NCBI RefSeq assembly: GCF_009362815.1
Contig: NZ_WHNX01000001.1
Coordinates: 62,001-126,000 of the forward strand
DNA from: Alkalibaculum sporogenes
GTDB taxonomy: Bacteria > Bacillota > Clostridia > Eubacteriales > Alkalibacteraceae
DNA: 64,000 nt
Reading direction: 5' to 3'
Shown here piece by piece: positions 1-8,267 of this stretch; position 1 is the first letter of the stretch; every line of letters starts with the position of its first letter. Below the pieces are notes generated by a model that made no database searches, was not told where the DNA came from, and was given only the letters and a program-made list of their open reading frames with translations. The position numbers and the translations under genes were made by a program.

Positions 1-1
1 T

Positions 2-913
2 GGGATTCAAGTAATGTGTACTTGTACTCCATATCAAGTGGGGAATGTTCCTGTGAAAGGAGAACATTGTGCTTGGATGGAATCCTCTGCTGTTGTATAT
101 ATAAATAGTGTGTTAGGTGCACGTACAAATTGTGAGGGAAGGGAAAGTACTACTTCTGCAATGTTAACAGGGAAGATCCCTTATTGGGGTTTGCATATTA
201 CGGAAAATCGATATGGAACCCATCTAATACATGTTGATGAACAACCAATTACAATGGAAGATTGGGGTTTATTGGGCTATTATGTTGGAAAAACAGTATT
301 AGATAAGATTCCAGTATTAGATGGTATTAAAAAGACTCCAACTCGTGATATGCTCAAACATTTTGGTGCAGCTGCGGCATCAGCTGGGGGAATTGAACTA
401 TACCACATTCCTGGAATTACTTCAGATGCGAACACCGTTGAGGAAGCCTTTGGTGGAAGAACGCCAATTGAAGAATTGAATTATGGAGTTAATGAAAAAT
501 TAAATGCTTATAATTTGCTAAATTCAATCGGAGATAATGAAAATGTAGATTTTATTATGTTAGGATGTCCACATTATTCTATTGAACAGGTTTGGGATCT
601 TTGTAAGAAACTAGAAGGAAAACATGTTAAAGAAGGTGTTAGTTTTTGGGTATTTACCCCTCAATCTATTAAAGACTTAGCGAATAGAAATGGTTTTCAA
701 AAAACCATTGAAGACTTTGGTGGCTTATTAATGAAAGATTGCTGTCCAGCCATTGGTAGGTTCAAGCCACGAGGATCTAGCGTTATGGCTACTGATTCCG
801 CAAAGCAAGGACATTACTTACCAAATATTACTGGAATAGAGGCTTGGTACGGATCGGTAGATGATTGCGTAGAAGCAGCAGTTACAGGTAAATGGGGAGG
901 TAAATTTAATTGA
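2..913 (+). CDS. Aconitase X (AcnX) large catalytic subunit, 5' end outside the window
   Basis: The reading frame is open from base 2, so the gene begins before the window; about 304 residues of a roughly 400-residue family are visible. Recognisable AcnX motifs are CTPY near the left edge, GEHCAWMESSAV, NSVLGARTNCEG, LGCPHYS and KDCCPAIGRF; the Cys in CTPY, LGCPH and KDCC are candidate iron-sulfur ligands. Known two-subunit bacterial AcnX enzymes dehydrate cis-3-hydroxy-L-proline to pyrroline-2-carboxylate, and archaeal relatives dehydrate phosphomevalonate. The TRAP transporter and FAD oxidoreductase downstream suggest catabolism of an imported hydroxy acid here; the exact substrate is inference. 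The stop overlaps the start of the small subunit. Confidence 0.88.
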   Translation, partial: GIQVMCTCTPYQVGNVPVKGEHCAWMESSAVVYINSVLGARTNCEGRESTTSAMLTGKIPYWGLHITENRYGTHLIHVDEQPITMEDWGLLGYYVGKTVLDKIPVLDGIKKTPTRDMLKHFGAAAASAGGIELYHIPGITSDANTVEEAFGGRTPIEELNYGVNEKLNAYNLLNSIGDNENVDFIMLGCPHYSIEQVWDLCKKLEGKHVKEGVSFWVFTPQSIKDLANRNGFQKTIEDFGGLLMKDCCPAIGRFKPRGSSVMATDSAKQGHYLPNITGIEAWYGSVDDCVEAAVTGKWGGKFN

Positions 914-1326
914 GTGGAATAATCGTATTGCAGGGAAAGAAAGTTGTAGGTGGTATAGCAGAAGGGGAAGCACTTGTAACCTCCGAGTATATATCTGGAT
1001 GGGGTGGCATTGAGCCTACTACAGGTATGATCATAGATTTGAGGCATGAGTTGGCTGGTAAATCAATTGCTGGGAAAGTATTAGTTTATCAAGGAGCAAA
1101 GGGTTCATCAGGGTGGTCTGGCGCATTCCATCAAGCAAGAACTAATGGATTTGCACCAGCTGCTATGATATTTAACGAAATGTCGACAAAAATCGCATTA
1201 GGAAGTGTAGTGACCCGATGTCCTGCTGTTACAGGTTTAGATCAGGATCCTACAAAAGTAATTCAAACAGGAGACTGGGTTAAAGTTGATGGAGATAAAG
1301 GTATTGTAGAAACAACTAAAAAATAG
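910..1326 (+). CDS. Aconitase X small (swivel domain) subunit
   Basis: A 138-residue DUF126/AcnX swivel-domain protein that pairs with the preceding large subunit to form the dehydratase. Visible signatures are GGIAEGEALVTSEYISGWGG, the DLRHELAGKSIAGK stretch, GAKGSSGWSG (a conserved Ser-rich active-site loop of the family) and ALGSVVTRCPAV. Translation is called from TTG at 910, which overlaps the TGA of the large subunit, as expected for translational coupling; no later start keeps the conserved N-terminus. Length fits the family. Separate subunit genes match the split bacterial form rather than the fused form. Confidence 0.87.
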   Translation: MSGIIVLQGKKVVGGIAEGEALVTSEYISGWGGIEPTTGMIIDLRHELAGKSIAGKVLVYQGAKGSSGWSGAFHQARTNGFAPAAMIFNEMSTKIALGSVVTRCPAVTGLDQDPTKVIQTGDWVKVDGDKGIVETTKK

Positions 1327-1350
1327 AAAGTATAATTAGGGGGAGATTTT

Positions 1351-2403
1351 ATGTTTAAAAAGTTTATTTCTTTTGTAGTATTAGTAGCAATGGTCATTTC
1401 TCTTACAGCTTGTGGGAATAATGACAGTAAAGAGACAGGTGGTGACAAGCCAGTCAAATGGATAATGTCAACGATCTATACAGATCCTGCTGGAGGTGAT
1501 ATCACTTATAAAAGTTTAGGCGCTTCTATGGAAAAGTTCATTAAAGATGTCAACGAAAAATCTGAAGGACGATTAGTGATTGAAGGTTTTTATGGTGGGG
1601 TTTTAGGGAATGCAAATGATGGATTTCAACAAATGGAACGTGGTGAAACTCAAATTTATTATGGTCAACCTATGTCAACTATTGATAAAGCCTTTGGAGT
1701 TTGGAACATACCATTTTTATTTACGGATTACGAAGATGTGAAAAAGGTAGTAGTTGACCCTGATGGAGAATTTTTCAAATCCAGTGCAAAGTTATTCGAG
1801 AGTCATAATTCCATATTGCTGTCAATGGGTGTAGGGAATATACGAGGATTGCTTAATGGAAAACATGAAGTTGGAAAAATTGAAGATGTTCGTGACTTAA
1901 AAATTAGGACATATGAAGATGAGATAGTGAATTCATTCTGGAAAGGCATTTGTAATGCTACTCCAATGGCTGTAGGGGACGTGTATACTGCACTACAAAC
2001 AAATGCTATAGATGGCTTAGAGTTTTCTGCGGATTCAATTGTTACGAGAAAATATTATGAGGTTGCTAAAAATTATAGTGATATAAATTGGCAATGGGCA
2101 AATGGTGCTAGTTTTGTTGTCAATCAAGAAGCATATAAGAGTTTGCCAGAAGATTTACAAAAGATTGTTTCTGAATGTGCTTGGGACGCCGCATATTTTC
2201 AAACTGAAAATTCTATATTAGACAATAATAAGGCACTTGAAACTCTTGAATCAGGGTTTGGAGTAACCGTACATAATCTTACAGACCAAGAGCGTCAAAC
2301 ATGGATAGATTATGCAGATAGTATATCCAATAACATTCGTACTACTGTGGGAGAAGAACTTTACGATAATATTAAAAAACTAGCTAAAGAAGGTTCAAAA
2401 TAA
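1351..2403 (+). CDS. TRAP transporter substrate-binding lipoprotein (DctP family)
   Basis: A 350-residue extracytoplasmic binding protein that captures an organic acid and hands it to the DctQM permease. It has a short positive N-terminus, a hydrophobic core and a lipobox LTAC, so Cys21 should be lipidated and the protein anchored outside the membrane. DctP features include the DLKIRTYE segment, whose Arg normally pairs with the ligand carboxylate, and GDVYTALQTNAIDGLE. A GGGGGAG ribosome site precedes ATG 1351, 24 bases after the AcnX small subunit, so it belongs to the same operon. The natural ligand is unknown; the AcnX substrate is the obvious guess. Confidence 0.9.
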   Translation: MFKKFISFVVLVAMVISLTACGNNDSKETGGDKPVKWIMSTIYTDPAGGDITYKSLGASMEKFIKDVNEKSEGRLVIEGFYGGVLGNANDGFQQMERGETQIYYGQPMSTIDKAFGVWNIPFLFTDYEDVKKVVVDPDGEFFKSSAKLFESHNSILLSMGVGNIRGLLNGKHEVGKIEDVRDLKIRTYEDEIVNSFWKGICNATPMAVGDVYTALQTNAIDGLEFSADSIVTRKYYEVAKNYSDINWQWANGASFVVNQEAYKSLPEDLQKIVSECAWDAAYFQTENSILDNNKALETLESGFGVTVHNLTDQERQTWIDYADSISNNIRTTVGEELYDNIKKLAKEGSK

Positions 2404-2414
2404 AATTGTTATTC

Positions 2415-2473
2415 AATAGATTAGTAGAGAACGGAACCATCGGTATTGAAAGTTTGATCTCTACTAATCTATT
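2415..2473 (+). promoter_or_regulatory. Long intercistronic stem-loop between dctP and dctQ
   Basis: Bases 2415-2430 and 2458-2473 form a perfect 16-bp inverted repeat (arm AATAGATTAGTAGAGA) around a 27-base loop. There is no T-tract after it, so it is not a standard terminator. It lies just after the binding-protein stop and before the permease genes, where a 3' stabilising hairpin would let the binding protein be made in excess; that role is inference. Confidence 0.7.
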
Positions 2474-2497
2474 ATATTCTTAATAAGGAGTGATCTA

Positions 2498-2989
2498 ATG
2501 AACTTATTAAAATTAGCAGATAAAGGAATCGAAAAAATAGTAAATTCACTAGTGACTGTTGCTATGATACTCATTCTTTTTATCGTGTTTTTCCAAGTGT
2601 TAGCACGGTTCTATCATTTTTCTATTGGTGGATTTGAAGAATTTCCTACATATATGATGATCGTGTGTACTTGGTTGACAGCTGCTATGCATGTAAAAAG
2701 GAAAGGGCACATAAGTTTAAATTTATTTGCGTTATTTATTAAAGACCTAAAAACAACTAAAATCATTAATATAATTACTACTTTGATTACAGCAATTGCT
2801 TTTGCTATTTTTTCTATACTCGCTCTTGATGTCATTAGATACAACTTAGAAATGGATTACACTACTGCAGGGTTAAAGATGCCCTACTGGATACTGATGG
2901 GACTGATGATGTTTAGTACAATAATTATGACAATATATTATACCAAGGATATTATAGTTGGTATTAAGGAGGTAATAGCATGGAAATAG
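2498..2989 (+). CDS. TRAP transporter small permease subunit (DctQ family)
   Basis: A 163-residue integral membrane protein with about four hydrophobic segments, the usual size and topology of DctQ. It forms the membrane complex with the large DctM subunit and couples uptake to an ion gradient. The middle segment FEEFPTYMMIVCTWLTAAMHVKRKGHI matches the DctQ family pattern of a conserved aromatic/acidic stretch followed by a basic loop. AAGGAG precedes ATG 2498, and the 3' end overlaps the start of DctM by 10 bases, which indicates coupled translation. Confidence 0.88.
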   Translation: MNLLKLADKGIEKIVNSLVTVAMILILFIVFFQVLARFYHFSIGGFEEFPTYMMIVCTWLTAAMHVKRKGHISLNLFALFIKDLKTTKIINIITTLITAIAFAIFSILALDVIRYNLEMDYTTAGLKMPYWILMGLMMFSTIIMTIYYTKDIIVGIKEVIAWK

Positions 2990-4320
2990 GAATATCAGCC
3001 TTACTTATATTGATTTTAATAGCTTTCGGGATGTCAGTAAATGCAAGTTTTTTAGCTGGTGCCATCATATATTTACTATGGTCAGGAACATCTTTAGATT
3101 CAGTAGCAAGCACCGCATTCTTTGCACTAGAAAAAAGTTCTATTCTGGCAATACCACTGTTTATGCTTGCAGGGAGTCTAATGGATAAAGCAGGTATTGC
3201 AGATAGACTTATTGAATTAGCTGATGCTTTATTAAAAAAATTTAAAGGTGCTATGGGTGCGACGATTCCAGTAGCCTCTATGCTATTTGGTGCAGTAAAT
3301 GGATCAGGTACTGCAACAATTTCAGCACTTAGCAAGATAATGCTTGTTAAATTAACTAGAATGGGTTGGGATAAGAGATACACTGCGACAATGCTGGCTT
3401 GTTCGGCTTCATTAGGATATATGATTCCTCCTAATATGAACGCCATATTATTTTCTTCTGTAGCAAATGTTAGTGTTGCAGCGTTATTTATGGCAACAGT
3501 AATTCCTGGTGTTATTTGGGGTGGATTGCTTATGATCATAAATAGAATAATTTACACGAAATGGTATCATCCGAAAAATGCTATAGGTCATACTGAGTTT
3601 ACGGCTATTACGACTAACGAAGTTCTACAAGACAAGGAAAGTGGTTATTGGTCAAATTTATTTAAAGCTTTGCTAAGGGCCATTCCAGCAATTATTATGA
3701 TGGTCATTATATTTGCAGGAATATATAGTGGACTATTTTCACCAACAGAAGCAGGTGCCGTAGCAGGTATATATGCCCTTATCGTTGGACTATTATATAA
3801 AACTTTAGGTCTTAAGAATATATTTAGTGTTTTCAAAGAAACAGGCCAAAGTATGGGAAGTTTTATGATTATTTTACCTATGGTAGCTATATTTAGTAGA
3901 TATCTAATATTAAATCAAGTTCCCCAAACGATTGCAGGTGGAATAGCAAGTATCACATCCAATGTGATTATCATTATGTTACTGATAGATTTAATTCTAG
4001 TTATTTCTGGTATGTTTTTAGATGCAGGCGTCCTAATCCTTGTCATCACGCCTATGCTAATACCAACAGCTGAAATGATTGGTATGCCAATAACACAATT
4101 AGCAGTGATTATGTTTGTTTGTGTTGGAATTGGTACAGTTACGCCACCTATGGCTATGAATTTATTTATCGCATCAAAGGCAAGTGGAATTGAAATTACA
4201 GATATGATGACTCCACTTAAACCACTATTGTTAATCGGATGCATACCAGTTCTTATATTAGTTACTTTTGTACCAGAAGTATCTTTATGGCTTCCTAGAA
4301 TATTAGGATTTTCTGTATAA
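2980..4320 (+). CDS. TRAP transporter large permease subunit (DctM family)
   Basis: A 446-residue, very hydrophobic protein of about 12 membrane segments that forms the transport channel of the TRAP system. Family landmarks are the AIPLFMLAGSLMDKAGIADRL stretch, FGAVNGSGTATISAL, LGYMIPPNMN and the C-terminal VGIGTVTPPMAMNLF. Length is normal. A strong AAGGAGG site sits inside the end of DctQ and the two genes overlap. With DctP and DctQ this gives a complete tripartite importer, placed between the AcnX dehydratase and an FAD enzyme. Confidence 0.92.
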   Translation: MEIGISALLILILIAFGMSVNASFLAGAIIYLLWSGTSLDSVASTAFFALEKSSILAIPLFMLAGSLMDKAGIADRLIELADALLKKFKGAMGATIPVASMLFGAVNGSGTATISALSKIMLVKLTRMGWDKRYTATMLACSASLGYMIPPNMNAILFSSVANVSVAALFMATVIPGVIWGGLLMIINRIIYTKWYHPKNAIGHTEFTAITTNEVLQDKESGYWSNLFKALLRAIPAIIMMVIIFAGIYSGLFSPTEAGAVAGIYALIVGLLYKTLGLKNIFSVFKETGQSMGSFMIILPMVAIFSRYLILNQVPQTIAGGIASITSNVIIIMLLIDLILVISGMFLDAGVLILVITPMLIPTAEMIGMPITQLAVIMFVCVGIGTVTPPMAMNLFIASKASGIEITDMMTPLKPLLLIGCIPVLILVTFVPEVSLWLPRILGFSV

Positions 4321-4335
4321 AAAAGGGGGAATTTT

Positions 4336-5661
4336 ATGAATCGTATCATAAAAAATAAAAGCAAAGTTGTTCAAAAAGTAGATAATAATATACAGTGTTT
4401 GGAAGCGGATGTTTGCGTAGTAGGTGCTGGAAGTAGTGGATATATGGCTGCAATACAAGCAGCAAGACTTGGAAAAAAAGTAATATTAGTTGATTCTTTA
4501 CCAGTAGTTGGTGGTCAATCTACAAATTCCATGATTGGTCTTTTCTGTGGATTATATTCTCGGACAACTCCAAACTATTTATTCACTTATGGATTAGTGG
4601 AAGAACTACTAAGAGATCTAAATGAGGAAAACTCTATTTATTTTAGAGATAGTGGTGTAACGATATCAATTGCTTATGATGAACAGGCTTTAATAAGATG
4701 GATTGAAAATCAAATTATAAGTAATAAAATTACTGCTATCACAGGAGCAAATATTGATCAAGTCATTGTGAAGAACCGCCGCATTAAAAGTGTAGATTTT
4801 ACAAGTCGTTATGGAAAAATCTCTGTTGCGGCAAAGGGTTTTGTAGATGCAACAGGTGATGCAGCGTTAACATATTCTGCTGGATTGCCCTGTAGAGAAT
4901 CTGATGTTGGTCCAGTTTATGGTACTCAAATGATAATTATTGAAAAGGTTAATTTTGAAAATTTACCTAGCGAAGAAGAAATTAAAAAAACGATTAAAAG
5001 CAAAGGTCAAAAATTTGGTTTAGAAAGGCATGATGGATTGGTATTTCTCTTTCCTTCTAAAGATAGAATAATAGTAAATATGACTCATATAGAAACACCA
5101 TTAGATCCTGTGGGTGCATCAATGGCTAGTATTAATGGTAAAAGGCGAGCAGATAAAGCCTATGCATTCTTAAAGGAAGAATATCCACAAGCTTTAAAAA
5201 ATTCTACTATTCATGCATATGGACAATTGGGGATTCGACAAACAAGATGGATTGTGGGAAAAAAACAACTACTTGCTGAGGAAGTTAGACAAGGAGTTAA
5301 GTTTAAAGATTCTATAGCTAGAACCACATGGCCTATAGAGTTGCATGATACATTGGAGACACACCAATGGGAACCTTTTGAAAGTGAGCATGTACACTAT
5401 GTTCCTTTCAGTTCAATGACGCCACCGGATATTGACAACTTAGTTGCTGCAGGTAGGTGTATAGACGCAGATTTGATAGCATTGTCTAGCGTCAGAGTTA
5501 TGGGGCCTTGCATGGCAATGGGTATCGCAGCCGCTCATGCGCTAGATTTGGCTGATAATGGTAGTATCCATGATATAGATATACTAGAACTTCAAAATCG
5601 TGTCAATGATAATATTGAGAGAGTAGATCGCTTATATATGGGTAACAAACAGCCATGTTGA
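4336..5661 (+). CDS. FAD-dependent oxidoreductase
   Basis: A 441-residue flavoprotein of the FAD_oxidored type. The N-terminal dinucleotide fold is clear around residues 27-50 (VCVVGAGSSGYMAAIQAA), followed by GGQSTNSMIGLF and a VDATGDAALTYSAG motif that is typical of this family; the C-terminal NLVAAGRCIDAD segment closes the FAD site. It probably oxidises the product of the upstream AcnX dehydratase or the imported acid itself; the electron acceptor is not evident. GGGGG precedes ATG 4336, 15 bases after dctM, making it the last gene of the operon. The assignment to a specific reaction is inference. Confidence 0.82.
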   Translation: MNRIIKNKSKVVQKVDNNIQCLEADVCVVGAGSSGYMAAIQAARLGKKVILVDSLPVVGGQSTNSMIGLFCGLYSRTTPNYLFTYGLVEELLRDLNEENSIYFRDSGVTISIAYDEQALIRWIENQIISNKITAITGANIDQVIVKNRRIKSVDFTSRYGKISVAAKGFVDATGDAALTYSAGLPCRESDVGPVYGTQMIIIEKVNFENLPSEEEIKKTIKSKGQKFGLERHDGLVFLFPSKDRIIVNMTHIETPLDPVGASMASINGKRRADKAYAFLKEEYPQALKNSTIHAYGQLGIRQTRWIVGKKQLLAEEVRQGVKFKDSIARTTWPIELHDTLETHQWEPFESEHVHYVPFSSMTPPDIDNLVAAGRCIDADLIALSSVRVMGPCMAMGIAAAHALDLADNGSIHDIDILELQNRVNDNIERVDRLYMGNKQPC

Positions 5662-5753
5662 GAGCTTTAACTATTCCCAGAAATTATTGTTGGGATATCT
5701 GATATAAAAATAATCCTTCTTACAATAATTTAGATAAACATATATTATAAAAA

Positions 5754-5783
5754 GGTTAGGCATCTTTTTGAGATAGCCTAACC
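5754..5783. terminator. Hairpin after the AcnX-TRAP operon
   Basis: GGTTAGGC (5754-5761) pairs with GCCTAACC (5776-5783), extended inside by ATCT/AGAT with one bulged base. On the minus strand it is followed by five T residues; on the plus strand the T-tract is poor. It lies 90 bases after the FAD oxidoreductase and can serve either strand. Confidence 0.55.
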
Positions 5784-5870
5784 AATCAAATTCTTATCAT
5801 AAAAAGCTAATTTACAGAGATTATTTCACACTCTCGGTTCATTTATTGGACACTGAGCCTTAATGAAGGA

Positions 5871-5945
5871 AATTTGGTAGTAACTCTTTGAAGTTTTGAA
5901 AATAGGACACAAAGTCTATATTTTCAACTATTTTACTACCAAATT
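5871..5945. repeat. Long imperfect inverted repeat downstream of the coat gene
   Basis: A perfect 13-bp outer arm (AATTTGGTAGTAA at 5871-5883, complement at 5933-5945) encloses a second, imperfect pairing of AGTTTTGAAAATAGGAC with GTCTATATTTTCAACT around a five-base loop. The whole 75-base element folds on itself and lies 28 bases after the convergent coat-protein gene. There is no T-tract. It may be a processing hairpin or a remnant of a small non-autonomous element; the rest of the 5662-5972 gap holds only the hairpin at 5754. Confidence 0.55.
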
Positions 5946-5972
5946 CATCTTTTATATTTAAAGTCTAATTCC

Positions 5973-6464
5973 TTATTGGATATCATACATTCCTTTACTT
6001 TCCATATACTGTGAAATAGCTTCTCCATGTTTTTGCTCTTCTTTTTGGATATGATTTAATACATCACGAACTCGGGTATCTCTAAACTCAAAAATTGTAG
6101 TGTCATAGGTACTTGAAACATATTTTTCAGTCATTAACAGGTCTGTACATATATCTTTATCGGATGTAGTTATACCACCTGATGATTGAGCATTATTCGA
6201 ATTATTAGTTGAACTTTGAGAACCCATACTTTGTTCTGGGTTTTGGCTTTGTTGTTGGTTCAGTTGAGGAATGGTACCACTTAATAATTGATTAATACTA
6301 TCCAAATGTGTTTTTTCTGCTTCTCCATTGGCCTTGAATATTTGTTTTAACTGAGTGTCTTTCGCCTGACTTTCATAATTTGAATATTTTTCGATACATA
6401 TTTGTTCATGGCTTTTTTGATCCTCTAGCAACAATCTTTCTTTTTGTGATAATGTTATATCCAT
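5973..6464 (-). CDS. Spore coat protein, CotF-like
   Basis: A 163-residue CotF-family protein (ferritin-like helical bundle found in spore coats and related stress roles). Two helical halves, about residues 7-65 and 105-163, flank a low-complexity linker rich in Gln, Ser and Asn. The second half shows CTDLLMTEKYVSSTYDTT and KEEQKHGEAISQYMESKGMY, both typical of the family. An in-frame GTG lies at 6479, but the GGAGGTG ribosome site overlaps it and points to ATG at 6464, so the shorter form is chosen. It stands alone on the minus strand. Its presence is the best sign that the organism forms endospores. Confidence 0.8.
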   Translation of the reverse strand: MDITLSQKERLLLEDQKSHEQICIEKYSNYESQAKDTQLKQIFKANGEAEKTHLDSINQLLSGTIPQLNQQQSQNPEQSMGSQSSTNNSNNAQSSGGITTSDKDICTDLLMTEKYVSSTYDTTIFEFRDTRVRDVLNHIQKEEQKHGEAISQYMESKGMYDIQ

Positions 6465-6479
6465 ATCATCCACCTCCAC

Positions 6480-6811
6480 TCTTATTTTGTATTAATCTTA
6501 TTATTTTATACTAATAAATAAACAACAAAAGAGAATATAAGTGTTTATGGTTACTTATCATCTTCAAAATTTTTACTATTGACTTTACTAAAAATGGACT
6601 AGTGATAATGTAGTAGTGTAGTAGATAAAAGAGTTCATTTCTAATTTTCATATAAGATGCTTCTATTTATGCCTATAGATAAAAAATAGCTTCTTCACTT
6701 TTCATATCATGAAGTAGTGGCTCAAAAAAGCCAGAGTAAAATGAATGTATTGAATAATCTATCTTTTACGATGAAACAAGGTACTATTTGGCCGTGCTTC
6801 CACAAACAAAT
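6480..6811. other. Gap without a recognised gene
   Basis: AT-rich spacer between the coat gene and the deformylase gene, both read on the minus strand. It must hold the coat-gene promoter, but no confident sigma-factor signature was identified. Short frames here have no recognisable protein similarity. Confidence 0.5.
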
Positions 6812-7264
6812 TTACTCTAAAAACTCAATAAACTTATCTAGAAAAACCTCACCATCCAAATGCTCGATTTCATGGCAAAAACATTTTGCCATTTCTCCTT
6901 CGCCAGTTAAAATCATTTCCTTTCCGTTTTCGTCAAGTGCTTGAATTGTGACCGACTGTGGGCGAATAGTTTTTCCAAAGCGGCCCGGATAACTTAGGCA
7001 CCCTTCAATACATTCCTGGACACCGCTGCTCCCAATAATTTTAGGGTTCACTAGTTTTAGATACTTATCATCAAAATCGATTACTACAAGCCGACGTAAG
7101 AGCCCCACTTGATTAGCTGCTAATGCAGCACCATTAGGAGTTATGTGAAGTGTATCCATCATATCTTCCAGAAGACTGCGGATATGATCATCCACGGCAG
7201 TAACGTCCTTACATCTCTTTGTAAGTAATTCATCACCATCAAAACGAATCTTACGAATTGCCAT
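6812..7264 (-). CDS. def: Peptide deformylase
   Basis: A 150-residue deformylase that removes the N-terminal formyl group from nascent proteins using a bound metal ion. All three active-site motifs are visible: GAALAANQVG (residues 45-54, with Ala in place of the usual second-position Gly), EGCLSYPG with metal ligand Cys89, and HEIEH with His131, Glu132 and His135. It starts 14 bases inside the upstream XRE regulator gene, with GGAGGG as ribosome site, so the two are co-transcribed. A deformylase tied to an autoregulated XRE repressor suggests an accessory or conditionally expressed copy rather than the housekeeping gene next to fmt; this is inference. Confidence 0.93.
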   Translation of the reverse strand: MAIRKIRFDGDELLTKRCKDVTAVDDHIRSLLEDMMDTLHITPNGAALAANQVGLLRRLVVIDFDDKYLKLVNPKIIGSSGVQECIEGCLSYPGRFGKTIRPQSVTIQALDENGKEMILTGEGEMAKCFCHEIEHLDGEVFLDKFIEFLE

Positions 7265-7499
7265 TATGATCCCTCCTGCTTATTTCGGCACGTGATTTTT
7301 TAGTGCTTTCTTCAAATAAAAAAACTTCCTCAATTGCACAGCCAAACGCCTGGGCAATGTCATATGCAATCCAGATAGATGGCTCAAACTTCTCTGTCTC
7401 AATGGCATTTATAGCCTGTCTAGATGTGCCTATTAGCTTACCCAGTTGCTCCTGAGTCAGCCCTTTTTGCTCTCGTAGTTCCTTAATACGATTTTTCAT
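7251..7499 (-). CDS. XRE-family helix-turn-helix regulator
   Basis: An 82-residue DNA-binding protein whose first 65 residues form a Cro/CI-type helix-turn-helix (IKELREQKGLTQEQLGKLIG followed by TSRQAINAIETEKFEPS). The short extra tail is basic. It overlaps the deformylase gene and is preceded by a consensus promoter and a palindromic operator that covers the start of transcription, so self-repression is likely. The same operator sequence occurs once more in the window, upstream of the radical SAM gene near 57.7 kb. Confidence 0.88.
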   Translation of the reverse strand: MKNRIKELREQKGLTQEQLGKLIGTSRQAINAIETEKFEPSIWIAYDIAQAFGCAIEEVFLFEESTKKSRAEISRRDHNGNS

Positions 7500-7526
7500 A
7501 AGTCCATTTTTCTCCTTGTTCTACAT

Positions 7527-7550
7527 ATAAAGTAATGTTAACCTTACTTT
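7527..7550 (-). promoter_or_regulatory. Palindromic operator of the XRE gene
   Basis: AAAGTAA (7529-7535) and TTACTTT (7544-7550) flank TGTTAACC. The site lies immediately downstream of the -10 box, over the predicted transcription start. A related half, GTTAACATTAC at 7581-7591, is an exact inverted copy of GTAATGTTAAC at 7532-7542 and abuts the -35 box, so two operators bracket the promoter. Bases 7527-7545 recur exactly, on the opposite strand, at 57663-57681. Confidence 0.72.
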
Positions 7551-7551
7551 A

Positions 7552-7580
7552 ATTTTATCAGCAGTAACTGTAAGTGTCAA
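7552..7580 (-). promoter_or_regulatory. Promoter of the XRE-deformylase operon
   Basis: On the minus strand TTGACA (7580-7575) and TAAAAT (7557-7552) are separated by 17 bases, a near-ideal housekeeping promoter, about 50 bases before the XRE start codon and flanked by the two operator copies. Confidence 0.75.
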
Positions 7581-7890
7581 GTTAACATTACATTTTGTTA
7601 ATGGTTAGTATAGGTATACGTCATGATGTTATTCTACATCTCAAGCACTTGCCAGATATATAATTGTTAGGGTAAACACCAGACAAGCGAATAATAAAAT
7701 TGCTGATGCCTCCTACTCAAATTGACCATGCTGCGGAGGTTATATATACCGATGTATGGCTCAAAAAAAAATTTACGACAGCTTTTATCAAAAAGAGCAT
7801 TGGCTGTCAAGCTATCATATATAGAAAATGGTATTATGTAAGCTGTAAAGAAAATACATATGCAAAACATATGGGGAAGGAGGATAGGCC

Positions 7891-8181
7891 ATGCACGCAT
7901 GGGAAGCAATTCAATTAGCGATAGATTACATTGAAGTACATTTAAAAGACGAAATTGATCCAGTGGAGTTGGGAGAAACAGTGGGTCTGTTACCTTTCTA
8001 TTTTCAACGGCTGCCAGATTGGTAAACAAACCAGTGCAGGAATATAAGAAACTACGCCGATTAGCCAAAGCTACGCAGGATTTGGAACTAACAAAGCAAA
8101 AAAATGAATTGGAATAGGGTTTTTCTAATCATGCAAATTTCACTAGGGTGTTCAAAGATGCCTGTGGAATTACACGAGAAT
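7891..8181 (+). pseudogene. Broken AraC-type DNA-binding domain
   Basis: The frame from ATG 7891 (ribosome site AAGGAGG) reads MHAWEAIQLAIDYIEVHLKD, a standard AraC-family HTH beginning, and stops after 44 residues. The family sequence continues in other frames as ARLVNKPVQEYKKLRRLAKA and then GFSNHANFTRVFKDACGITR, ending at about 8181. At least two frame changes and an in-frame stop have therefore inactivated the DNA-binding half of a regulator whose ligand-binding half survives downstream as a separate intact frame. The stretch 7592-7890 upstream holds nothing recognisable. Confidence 0.8.
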
Positions 8182-8267
8182 AATATCTTGTGTCAGAAGT
8201 GATATTTTTAGCCTAATAAGCCTAAGAAAGAAACCTCAAAAAATATAATAGATTTGGAGGAAACAAG

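Noticed and set aside
2964-4364. Long minus-strand frames under the TRAP permease gene.
   Set aside because: They lack ribosome sites and family sequence and mirror the codon pattern of the real gene.
7667-8068. 133-codon minus-strand frame near 7.9 kb.
   Set aside because: It lies opposite the AraC remnant, whose plus-strand frames match a known domain.
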